NCBI GenBank assembly: GCA_025517485.1
Contig: JAOPKB010000007.1
Coordinates: 62,001-126,000, forward strand
Source of the DNA: Natronoglomus mannanivorans
Lineage (GTDB): Archaea > Halobacteriota > Halobacteria > Halobacteriales > Natrialbaceae
Direction: 5' to 3'
DNA length: 64,000 nucleotides
Shown here: positions 57,828-64,000 of the stretch, piece after piece
Numbering within the stretch: the first letter of the stretch is position 1
Layout of the letters: every line of letters starts with the position of its first letter
Notes under the pieces: generated by a model
Databases searched by the model: none
The model's input: only the letters and a program-made list of their open reading frames with translations
Told to the model about the DNA's origin: nothing
Translations under genes and position numbers: made by a program

Positions 57828-59498
57828 TTACATCATGCCGCCCATGCCGCCGCCCATGCCGCCCATGCCGCCGGGGGCGCCACCGGGGCCGCCGGCTTCG
57901 TCGCCGCCCTTGTCCGTCGACAGGTCGCCGGCGGAGATGATGTCGTCGATTTTGAGCACGAGGTTCGCGGCCTCGGTCGCAGAGGTCACGGCCTGCTCTT
58001 TGGCGTGGGCCGGCTCGACGATGCCTGCCTCGAAGGTGTCCTCGACGTCGCCGGAGAAGACGTTCAAACCGGCGCGCTGGTCGCCGCTCTCGTGGGCCGC
58101 ACGGAGGTCGACCAGCGTGTCGATGGAGTCGAGACCCGCGTTCTCGGCGAGCACGCGTGGGACGAGCTCGAGCGAGTCGGCGAAGGCTTCGACGGCCAGC
58201 TGCTCGCGGCCGGAGACGGAGTCGGCGTAGTCACGCAGACGGCTGGCGAGCTCGACTTCGATCGCACCGCCGCCCGCGAGGACGCGGCCGTCGGAGACGG
58301 TCTGTGCGACGACGTCGAGTGCGTCGTTGACGCCGCGCTCGAGTTCGTCGACGACGTGGTCGGTCGAGCCACGAAGCAGGAGGGTGACGCCGTGGGAGTC
58401 TTCGCCCTCGACGTAGAACAGGTCGTCCTCGTCGTCACGGGTGACCGAGCCGAAACCGAGGCTCTCCTCGGTCGCGCTCTCGAGGTCCGAGACGATCGGT
58501 GCGCTGACGACTTCCGCGAGGAACTGGAGGTCGGACTTCTTGACTCGGCGGACCGCCAGAATACCCTCTTTGGCGAGGTAGTGCTGGGCGAGGTCGTCGA
58601 TGCCCTTCTGACAGAAGACGACGTCGGCGCCGGTGTCGACGATGTGCTGGACCTTGTCCTTGAGCTGTTTCTCCTCGCGGTCGAGGAACTGCTGGAGCTG
58701 GCTCGGGTCGGTGACGTTGACTTCGGTGTCGACGTCGGCCTCTTCGACCTCGATCGGGTCGTTGAGCAGGAGGATCTTCGCGTCCTCGACGGAGCTCGGC
58801 ATGTTGTCGTGGGCGGGGTCCTTGTCGATGATGCCACCCTCGAGGAGTTCGGACTCGCCGACCGAGCGGCCCGTCTGGGTCTCGATGTTGAGGAACTCGA
58901 GGTCGACGACGTTCTCGCCCTCGGCGTTCTCGACGGTGACGCCGCGGATGGCGTCGACGATGAGCTGGGCGAGGTGTTCTTTGTTGACCTCGGCGCCCTT
59001 GCCGGTCATCGACGTCTCGGCGGTCTTTCGGATGAGTTCTTCGTCGTCGGTGTCGATGTTCTCGGCGATGTTCTCGATCTCCTCACGAGCCTGCTCGCTG
59101 GCCATGTGGAAGCCCTTGATGATGGCCGTCGGGTGGATGTCCTGTTCGAGGAGTTCCTCGGCGTTTTTGAGGAGTTCGCCCGCGATGGAGACGGCGGTCG
59201 TGGTGCCGTCGCCAGCCTCGTCCTCCTGGGTCTCGGCGACCTCGATGATCATCTCGGCCGTCGGGTTGTCGATGTCCATCTCCTGGAGGATGGTGACGCC
59301 GTCGTTGGTGATGGTGACCGATCCCATCGAGTCGACGAGCATCTTGTCCATCCCTTTCGGACCGAGTGTCGAGCGGACGGACTCCGCGACTGCACGGGCT
59401 GCACTGATGTTGTAGTCCTGGGCGTCCTGATCTTTGACGCGTTGGGAGTCCTCGCTCATCACGATCATCGGCTGTCCCTGCTGCATTCGCTGGCTCAT
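57828..59498 (-). CDS. Thermosome subunit (group II chaperonin)
   Basis: 556 residues. ATP motifs GDGTTTAVSIAGELL and VLAGGGAIEVELASRLR, and the C-terminal Gly-Gly-Met repeat GGMGGMGGGMGGMM typical of CCT/thermosome proteins. It folds proteins in an octameric double ring. The start MSQRMQQGQP at 59498 is chosen; a TTG two codons before is in frame. A TATA element lies 27 nt upstream. Confidence 0.97.
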   Translation of the reverse strand: MSQRMQQGQPMIVMSEDSQRVKDQDAQDYNISAARAVAESVRSTLGPKGMDKMLVDSMGSVTITNDGVTILQEMDIDNPTAEMIIEVAETQEDEAGDGTTTAVSIAGELLKNAEELLEQDIHPTAIIKGFHMASEQAREEIENIAENIDTDDEELIRKTAETSMTGKGAEVNKEHLAQLIVDAIRGVTVENAEGENVVDLEFLNIETQTGRSVGESELLEGGIIDKDPAHDNMPSSVEDAKILLLNDPIEVEEADVDTEVNVTDPSQLQQFLDREEKQLKDKVQHIVDTGADVVFCQKGIDDLAQHYLAKEGILAVRRVKKSDLQFLAEVVSAPIVSDLESATEESLGFGSVTRDDEDDLFYVEGEDSHGVTLLLRGSTDHVVDELERGVNDALDVVAQTVSDGRVLAGGGAIEVELASRLRDYADSVSGREQLAVEAFADSLELVPRVLAENAGLDSIDTLVDLRAAHESGDQRAGLNVFSGDVEDTFEAGIVEPAHAKEQAVTSATEAANLVLKIDDIISAGDLSTDKGGDEAGGPGGAPGGMGGMGGGMGGMM

Positions 59499-59525
59499 AG
59501 TCAAACGAGTCTATGATTGTCCTTC

Positions 59526-59536
59526 TACATAAATCT
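59526..59536 (-). promoter_or_regulatory. TATA element of the thermosome gene
   Basis: Minus-strand AGATTTATGTA ends about 27 nt before the ATG at 59498. The region further upstream (59540-59700) has GAATATGAATAG and several short direct repeats of GTGGTACAC/GTACTAC; a heat-shock regulator site is possible but not identified. Confidence 0.5.
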
Positions 59537-59707
59537 ATTCATATTCTCGGATCGAACACTCGTCGAGAAGTCTACAGGGGACTCGAGAAACCACTGTACT
59601 ACGCGGTGGTACACTGCATTTTGTGTGGGTTGTTATCACCCATCCTACTCGGAGGTCGAATATCGGTCGACGTCATCTTTAAGTGCATTCGATAGTGGAA
59701 CGTGGGA

Positions 59708-60427
59708 TCAGGTTTGGACTGGTTCGACCAGCGATGGCTCGTCGTTGGCCGGACTGTTGACCGCCGTCGAAACCGGATACGCTCGCAGTTCGTCTTCGGG
59801 GTAGGGCTCGAGTAACTCCCGGGGATCGTCCGCAGTGAGCCACTCCTGTTCGCGCTCGGGGTCGAGGATCACCGCCATCCGATGGTGGAGGTCGGCGACG
59901 AGGTCGTTGGGCTCCGTCGTGAGGATCGTGAAGGTCTCGAGCACGTCCAGTTCGTCGGAATCCGCTTCGGACGCGTCGGAATCGCCACCGCCGAACGCCT
60001 CGAGTCCCGTCTGGGCGGTCTCCGGTTCTTCTGGTTCCCACCGTTCCCACAGCCCCGCCAGCGCGAACGGCCGGTCGTCCTCGAAGGCGACCCGGTAGGG
60101 TTGTTTCCCCGCACTCGTCTCGGCCCACTCGTAGAACCCGTCCGCGAGCACCAGACACCGACGCCGTTCGTACGCCGCCCGGAAACTCGGTTTTTCGTGT
60201 ACTGTCTCCGCACGCGCGTTGACGATCCCTCCCGTGTCGTCGTCGGCCCACGACGGCACCAGCCCCCACTCGAGGCGCTGGATCGTCTCGGGCTCGTCGT
60301 TCGTGATCACGGGCAAGCGCTGGCCCGGCGCCATGTTGTACCGTGGCGCGAACGAGTCGGCGAAGCGAGCGTCGAAGCGCTCCTCGAGGTCCGTCTGCTC
60401 GACGAAGAGTGTGTAACGGCCGCACAT
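59708..60427 (-). CDS. SRAP domain protein (HMCES/YedK-like)
   Basis: 239 residues. Cys2 in MCGRYTLF is the catalytic residue that forms a thiazolidine with abasic sites; the other SRAP motifs are PRYNMAPGQ, NARAET, DGFYEWAE and LHHRMAVILD. It shields abasic sites in single-stranded DNA. The last 20 residues and a D/S-rich insert in the middle (about residues 145-162) are haloarchaeal extras. Confidence 0.95.
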   Translation of the reverse strand: MCGRYTLFVEQTDLEERFDARFADSFAPRYNMAPGQRLPVITNDEPETIQRLEWGLVPSWADDDTGGIVNARAETVHEKPSFRAAYERRRCLVLADGFYEWAETSAGKQPYRVAFEDDRPFALAGLWERWEPEEPETAQTGLEAFGGGDSDASEADSDELDVLETFTILTTEPNDLVADLHHRMAVILDPEREQEWLTADDPRELLEPYPEDELRAYPVSTAVNSPANDEPSLVEPVQT

Positions 60428-60591
60428 ACGGGTCGTACGCTCCCGGTGGGCAAAACGGCTGCGCTGACGCGATTCGGTCTCGTCGCTGTAACGCTCGAAA
60501 CGGACGTTACGTCGTCCCTACCGACGACCACACCTCGCGGTAGGCGGGACGTTACCATACCGGATCTTCCTGAACCACGAGACGACCCACG

Positions 60592-60705
60592 ATGGAGAAC
60601 GACTACGAACTGCTGGTGTGCAAAGACGGCCGGCTCGAGTTGCGCGATCCCGACAACGCCGAGTGCTGGCTCTCGACCGATACGCCGATGGAGATGCGCC
60701 AGTAG
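60592..60705 (+). CDS. Small conserved-looking protein, 37 aa
   Basis: 37 residues: MENDYELLVCKDGRLELRDPDNAECWLSTDTPMEMRQ (read in two parts of fewer than 20 residues each: MENDYELLVCKDGRLELR and DPDNAECWLSTDTPMEMRQ). The acidic, strand-like pattern and clean ATG-to-TAG frame look like a real haloarchaeal short protein. Function unknown. It lies between SRAP (divergent) and a convergent gene. Confidence 0.6.
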   Translation: MENDYELLVCKDGRLELRDPDNAECWLSTDTPMEMRQ

Positions 60706-60741
60706 CGGTCTGGCGTCCGGTGGAGTCCTCTCCCTGATGCG

Positions 60742-61632
60742 CTACCAGCCCCTGCGAGTTCCCTCGCCGCGAATCGTCCACTCGAACGGGTCGTCGAACG
60801 CCGACAGCGGCCGGTCGGTTCGAAGCTCGAGGTAGCCTTCCATCCCGACGGCGTGGGACACGTCGCCGTCGAACGAGAGGGTCACGCGGTCGTCGTCTTC
60901 GTCGTGGTCGGTTTCGATCCGCCCCTCGTCGACCCACCAGCTCCGTTCGTAGCCGACCGGCCAACCGCTTGGGAGTTCGCGAAGGAGCGTCAGCGTACAC
61001 ACGCCGTCCTCGGGCCGGATCGGTTCGGACGGCAGCACCGACCGAATCTCGATTTCGGGATCGACGGCGAGTTCGTTTTCCATTCGCTGGAGCCGGTGTC
61101 GGGTCACTCGCCCGCTCTCGACGTGAGCCATCGAGTGGAGTCGCACTCCGTACAGGTACGAGCCGTCGACGCGTTCCGACGCCTTGTCGACGACGACGGA
61201 GTTCTGGACGAACACGCCGTTCTCGTCTCTCTCGCGGCTGTCGTTGTCGTCACCGTCGTCAGCACTCGCATTTCTCTCTCCCCAGATCCGGTATCGCTCG
61301 TTCCACGCATCGATCAACGTGAGGTTCGCGGTGTGATTCCTCGAGACGTACGTCTCGGGGTTCGGGTCACACTCCTGGGAAACCACGTCGCTTCCGTGGC
61401 TGTCCTCGCCGGCGGGCTCGAGGTCGACGTCCTCGAGATCGAACTCGTCGTCGACGGCGAGCGTTCGTTTCGAATCGACGGTGTCGTGTTCCGTCGAGAG
61501 GAGTCGGTAGCCGGACGCGGTTCCGACTCCTGCGAGGCCGACGACGCCGATACCGGCGAGTAGATTCCGTCGTCTCGCCGAGATCGATCTCGAACTCGAA
61601 CGAGCGTCAGTATCCGGGTCGCGAGCAGGCAT
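60742..61632 (-). CDS. Tat-exported protein of unknown function
   Basis: 296 residues. N-terminus ARRRNLLAGIGVVGLAGVGTASGY is a Tat-like signal with no lipobox Cys. The mature part is acidic and has NHTANLTLIDAWNERYRIWGE, SVVVDKASERVDGSYLYGVRLHSMAHVE and a beta-rich C-terminal half; a D/N-rich insert is near residue 125. No known family was recognised. The ATG at 61632 is the first Met before the signal. Confidence 0.7.
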   Translation of the reverse strand: MPARDPDTDARSSSRSISARRRNLLAGIGVVGLAGVGTASGYRLLSTEHDTVDSKRTLAVDDEFDLEDVDLEPAGEDSHGSDVVSQECDPNPETYVSRNHTANLTLIDAWNERYRIWGERNASADDGDDNDSRERDENGVFVQNSVVVDKASERVDGSYLYGVRLHSMAHVESGRVTRHRLQRMENELAVDPEIEIRSVLPSEPIRPEDGVCTLTLLRELPSGWPVGYERSWWVDEGRIETDHDEDDDRVTLSFDGDVSHAVGMEGYLELRTDRPLSAFDDPFEWTIRGEGTRRGW

Positions 61633-61699
61633 ATGCGAATGCTATCAGTTAGAAAAATAAGGTTTTATCTTCTCGAACGGGTGCATTTCGTCGCTTCGC

Positions 61700-62842
61700 T
61701 CAGACTGTCGACCGCACCCGCGTCGTTCCGATTACGGCGACGAGCACGACCGTCAACCCGACCGGAATCCACATCGCGTCCTGGATACTGTACAGTTCGG
61801 CGACGACGCCCATCACCGTCGGAACGGTGGCGATCCCAAGATAGGTCGCCGCCGTCGTGAGCGCGCTCACGGGACCGCTATACGACGGCGCCGCTTCGAC
61901 GCCGTAAGCCGACAACATCGGAAACAGCGACGAGAGCAGGACACCGGTCGCGAAGATCGCGACCAGCATCCAGCGCCCGACCGCCCCGCTCAACGCGATC
62001 GCGATCGTCGGAATCGCCAGTCCCGCAGTCACCAGCGAGATACTCAGGTACGCACCCGTCTCGACCAGCCGCGAGTAGATGTACCGCCCGGGAACGTACG
62101 CGAGGAGAAAGACTGACAGCGACGCGTTCGCCAGATCACGCTCGAGGAAGGTGCCGGCGTAGTAGGGCAGCCACGTGAAGATCGCCCCTTCGATCCCACC
62201 GACCAGCGCCATCCCGAGCAACGCTCCGCGAATCGCCGGCTTCTCGAGAAGCCCCTTTAGCGCCGATCTGTCGAGTTCGGTCTCGTCCCACCCTGTCGGC
62301 GCGTCGAGGGTCAGGAGGATCGCGATCACCGGCAGGAACCACACCGCGAGCAGGACGTAGGTCACCTGCCACTCGGTGAACCGGAGGACGGCACTGACCA
62401 GCAGCGGCCCGCTGACGGCACCGATCGACCACGCGAGCGCGTAGAGCACGAAGATCCGCCCGAGACGGTCGGGATAGATGTGGCTCAGGACGGGTCGATC
62501 CAGCCCGCGGAAGACGCCCGCTGCGGCTCCCTGTGCCAGCAACGCCAACAGAAACACCGTGTACAACGGCGCGACGACGATCGCGAGCATCGTGACCGCC
62601 ATGGCGACGGCGCCCAGCAGGAGCGTAATCCTGACGTTTAGCCGGCCCGCCGCCAGCCCGACGATGACGATCGCGAGGACGAACCCGAGCGTCCCCGCGG
62701 GCGCGACGAGTCCCAGGAGGCTCTCGGAGACGCCGAACGTGGCTTCGAAACTCGAGAGCAAGGCGCCGCGGCTCTGCATCGCCATTCCGTCACCGGCGAC
62801 GAACAGGAACGCCGCGCCCAGCCACAGCTTTCGTTTCGTCAC
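61700..62842 (-). CDS. MFS transporter
   Basis: 380 residues, about twelve TM helices in two halves. The N-terminus AFLFVAGDGMAMQSRGALLSSFEATFG and FRGLDRPVLSHIYPDRLGRIFVLYALAWSIGAVSGPLL show the MFS pattern; the C-terminal half has a matching PGRYIYSRLVETG loop. The substrate is unknown. The start is a GTG at 62842. Confidence 0.9.
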   Translation of the reverse strand: MTKRKLWLGAAFLFVAGDGMAMQSRGALLSSFEATFGVSESLLGLVAPAGTLGFVLAIVIVGLAAGRLNVRITLLLGAVAMAVTMLAIVVAPLYTVFLLALLAQGAAAGVFRGLDRPVLSHIYPDRLGRIFVLYALAWSIGAVSGPLLVSAVLRFTEWQVTYVLLAVWFLPVIAILLTLDAPTGWDETELDRSALKGLLEKPAIRGALLGMALVGGIEGAIFTWLPYYAGTFLERDLANASLSVFLLAYVPGRYIYSRLVETGAYLSISLVTAGLAIPTIAIALSGAVGRWMLVAIFATGVLLSSLFPMLSAYGVEAAPSYSGPVSALTTAATYLGIATVPTVMGVVAELYSIQDAMWIPVGLTVVLVAVIGTTRVRSTV

Positions 62843-63186
62843 GATTAGGGCTGTTTCGTCCTGATATCTAATCCCTCCGCTTCCTCTGAGGGTCCATAAC
62901 GGTTAATCGCCACTCCTTCCGATGACGAACTGATTTCTTCGCCTCGATAGTCTTTTCACTGACATCTCGTCGACCACGTTCGGTCGTCGAGGACCGTCTG
63001 GTTCACCCTTCGAACACGTGTCGACAGCCACAGGGTGTGTTCGAGAGGCACCTCCTCGAACTCACCTCGCTCTCGAGTGCGTCGTCTCGCAACCCGTCAG
63101 GACAGGGACCTGCCGCTCGAGGGCTGTTCTCGGAAACAGACGTCGAGACGGGTATCTGGCGCTCGTGGATTACTCGCGACAGAATA
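62843..63186. other. Intergenic region between MFS gene and tRNA-Ser
   Basis: 344 nt with no convincing gene. Minus-strand TTAGATATC about 20 nt before the MFS start is a TATA candidate. Partial inverted repeat ATTAG...CTAAT surrounds it. Near 63010-63045 TTCGAACAC and GTGTTCGA could pair. An 11-nt copy of the tRNA 3' part (CAGGACAGGGA) is at 63098-63108. Confidence 0.45.
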
Positions 63187-63268
63187 CGCCAGGACAGGGA
63201 TTTGAACCCTGAATCCCGAAAGGGAACACGCTTTCCAGGCGTGCGCCTTACCGTTCGGCCATCCTGGC
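63187..63268 (-). tRNA. tRNA-Ser (anticodon GGA)
   Basis: Read on the minus strand, the acceptor stem GCCAGGA pairs with TCCTGGC at the 3' end, followed by the discriminator base G. The anticodon loop CTGGAAA gives GGA, reading UCC/UCU Ser codons, and a long variable arm (CCCTTTCGGGA region) fits tRNA-Ser. The T-arm GGTTCAAATCC is standard. Length 82 nt; the CCA end is not encoded and no intron is seen. Confidence 0.96.
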
Positions 63269-63414
63269 TCACACGACCATAGCCGGGTCGGTCGTTTAAC
63301 TATTTCGAAGGCCTCGAGGTCGTGTTCCGCGTCCCCACGGGCCACTCGAAGACGAGTACCCGTGATCCGACCGCACGTTTATATCCAATCCCGCGGCCAG
63401 AACCCACAGCACTC

Positions 63415-63699
63415 ATGAGCGACCTTCACACCGTCTCCCGGTTGCACGTCAGCACCATCGGTAGTCGTCTCGTGTTCGGACGCGACTTCGACGCCGTCGA
63501 CCACCAGTACGGCGAGCCGCGAGCCGTCTGTTTCCACCTCGGCGACTGGGACACCCTCCTCGAGGAGGACAGCGTCGTCACGGTCGAGTACGAGCGAGAG
63601 AAGACGGATATCGACGATCTGCCGCCGATGCTCGTCGGAATCGAGTCGATCGACGTCGTCGAGCAGCGTGCGAGTCCTGACGTGCTGTTCGACCTGTGA
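63415..63699 (+). CDS. Conserved haloarchaeal hypothetical, 94 aa
   Basis: Starts MSDLHTVSRLHVSTIGSRL, then FGRDFDAVDHQYGEPRAVCFHLGDWDTLLEEDSVVTVEYEREKTDIDD, a small all-beta protein, soluble and acidic. No known function. The ATG at 63415 follows GTTTATATCC about 25 nt before, a strong TATA element. It is convergent with the membrane protein downstream. Confidence 0.7.
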   Translation: MSDLHTVSRLHVSTIGSRLVFGRDFDAVDHQYGEPRAVCFHLGDWDTLLEEDSVVTVEYEREKTDIDDLPPMLVGIESIDVVEQRASPDVLFDL

Positions 63700-63714
63700 A
63701 CGTGTGAACGTGAC

Positions 63715-63936
63715 TCACGACCGCCGTCTCCGAGCGGCCCACGCGGCGATTCGATACTCGAGAACGTAGGCTGCACCCGCAGTCCCCACGCCGACGGTGA
63801 GAGCGACCACGAATCCCTGTGTGATCGACACGAGTGGCTCCTCGAGGAGGGCGTAGCCCTGGACGAGCACGAGAAAGGACATGAAGCCGACGGCCCCCCA
63901 CAGGAGCGCCGATTTGAGTCGCGGTGGCAGTGACAC
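63715..63936 (-). CDS. Small two-TM membrane protein, 73 aa
   Basis: From a GTG at 63936: MSLPPRLKSALLWGAVGFMSFLVLVQG, then EEPLVSITQGFVVALTVGVGTAGAAYVLEYRIAAWAARRRRS. Two TM helices and a basic tail. No recognised function. Converges with the gene at 63415. Confidence 0.65.
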   Translation of the reverse strand: MSLPPRLKSALLWGAVGFMSFLVLVQGYALLEEPLVSITQGFVVALTVGVGTAGAAYVLEYRIAAWAARRRRS

Positions 63937-64000
63937 GGATACGTCGTGTGTCGATGCGACGCGACCTAAACACTGGCGAAACGCGGTGCGGCCGGTACCG

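Noticed and set aside
57564..59516. Long plus-strand open frame (650 codons) across the thermosome gene
   Set aside because: It is antisense to a clear chaperonin. GC-rich haloarchaeal codon use leaves long stop-free antisense frames; the translation is V/D/R-rich without domain structure.

Overview
This is a stretch of a haloarchaeal chromosome. The evidence is the high GC content, the strongly acidic proteins, the many twin-arginine (Tat) signals with lipobox cysteines, the archaeal marker genes (thermosome, Trm1, Tsr3, L40e, family-4 uracil-DNA glycosylase, Lrp beside glnA) and TATA elements placed about 25 nt before start codons, as in leaderless transcripts. The dense use of CTCGAG (Leu-Glu) and the mix of genes suggest a member of the Natrialbaceae, but that is an inference.

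Layout. (1) 1-5504: a minus-strand nitrous oxide reductase operon, nosZ - 4-TM membrane protein - nosD - nosF - nosY, with nosY cut by the left edge. (2) 5.7-16.4 kb: thioesterase, secreted serpin, M23-fold protein divergent from a lipoate ligase, haloarchaeal hypotheticals, a large beta-propeller protein and a thiolase followed by a decayed copy of its own 3' tail. (3) 16.5-24.7 kb: PAS-PAS-GAF histidine kinase, nucleoside hydrolase, NmrA-like protein, Tat lipoprotein, an ABC exporter pair with a His-rich loop, and a DUF2391 protein. (4) 24.7-34.6 kb: Gfo/Idh oxidoreductase, split MgtE-type transporter, SHOCT protein, acyl-CoA synthetase, metallo-hydrolase, Bat-type HTH regulator, CBS protein, a fluoride riboswitch controlling a split CrcB/Fluc pair, and UspA. 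(5) 34.8-47.6 kb: serS, rhodanese-metallohydrolase fusion, Rieske-helical fusion with a DUF411 lipoprotein, tsr3-rpl40e, an MscS-like channel, DUF99 and UDG. (6) 47.9-64 kb: hisH, GH43 glycosidase, trm1, a BrkB-like protein, PAP2 phosphatase, the divergent glnA/lrp pair, thermosome, SRAP, MFS transporter and tRNA-Ser(GGA).

The genes are mostly housekeeping and lifestyle functions in short operons, often coupled by 4-nt ATGA or GTGA overlaps. No prophage, CRISPR array or intact insertion sequence was seen; one hairpin resembles an IS200/IS605 end.

The most notable signals are: (a) a fluoride riboswitch whose aptamer 3' strand can pair instead with the bases just before the crcB start codon; (b) recurrent hexanucleotide microsatellites in many unrelated genes, with period-5 C/T or G/A tracts confined to intergenic DNA; (c) a 22-codon upstream ORF with its own leaderless-type promoter, overlapping an MscS-like gene; (d) a Rieske domain fused to about 450 residues of helical protein. 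Family names of the DUF type are given from memory of the families and were not searched.
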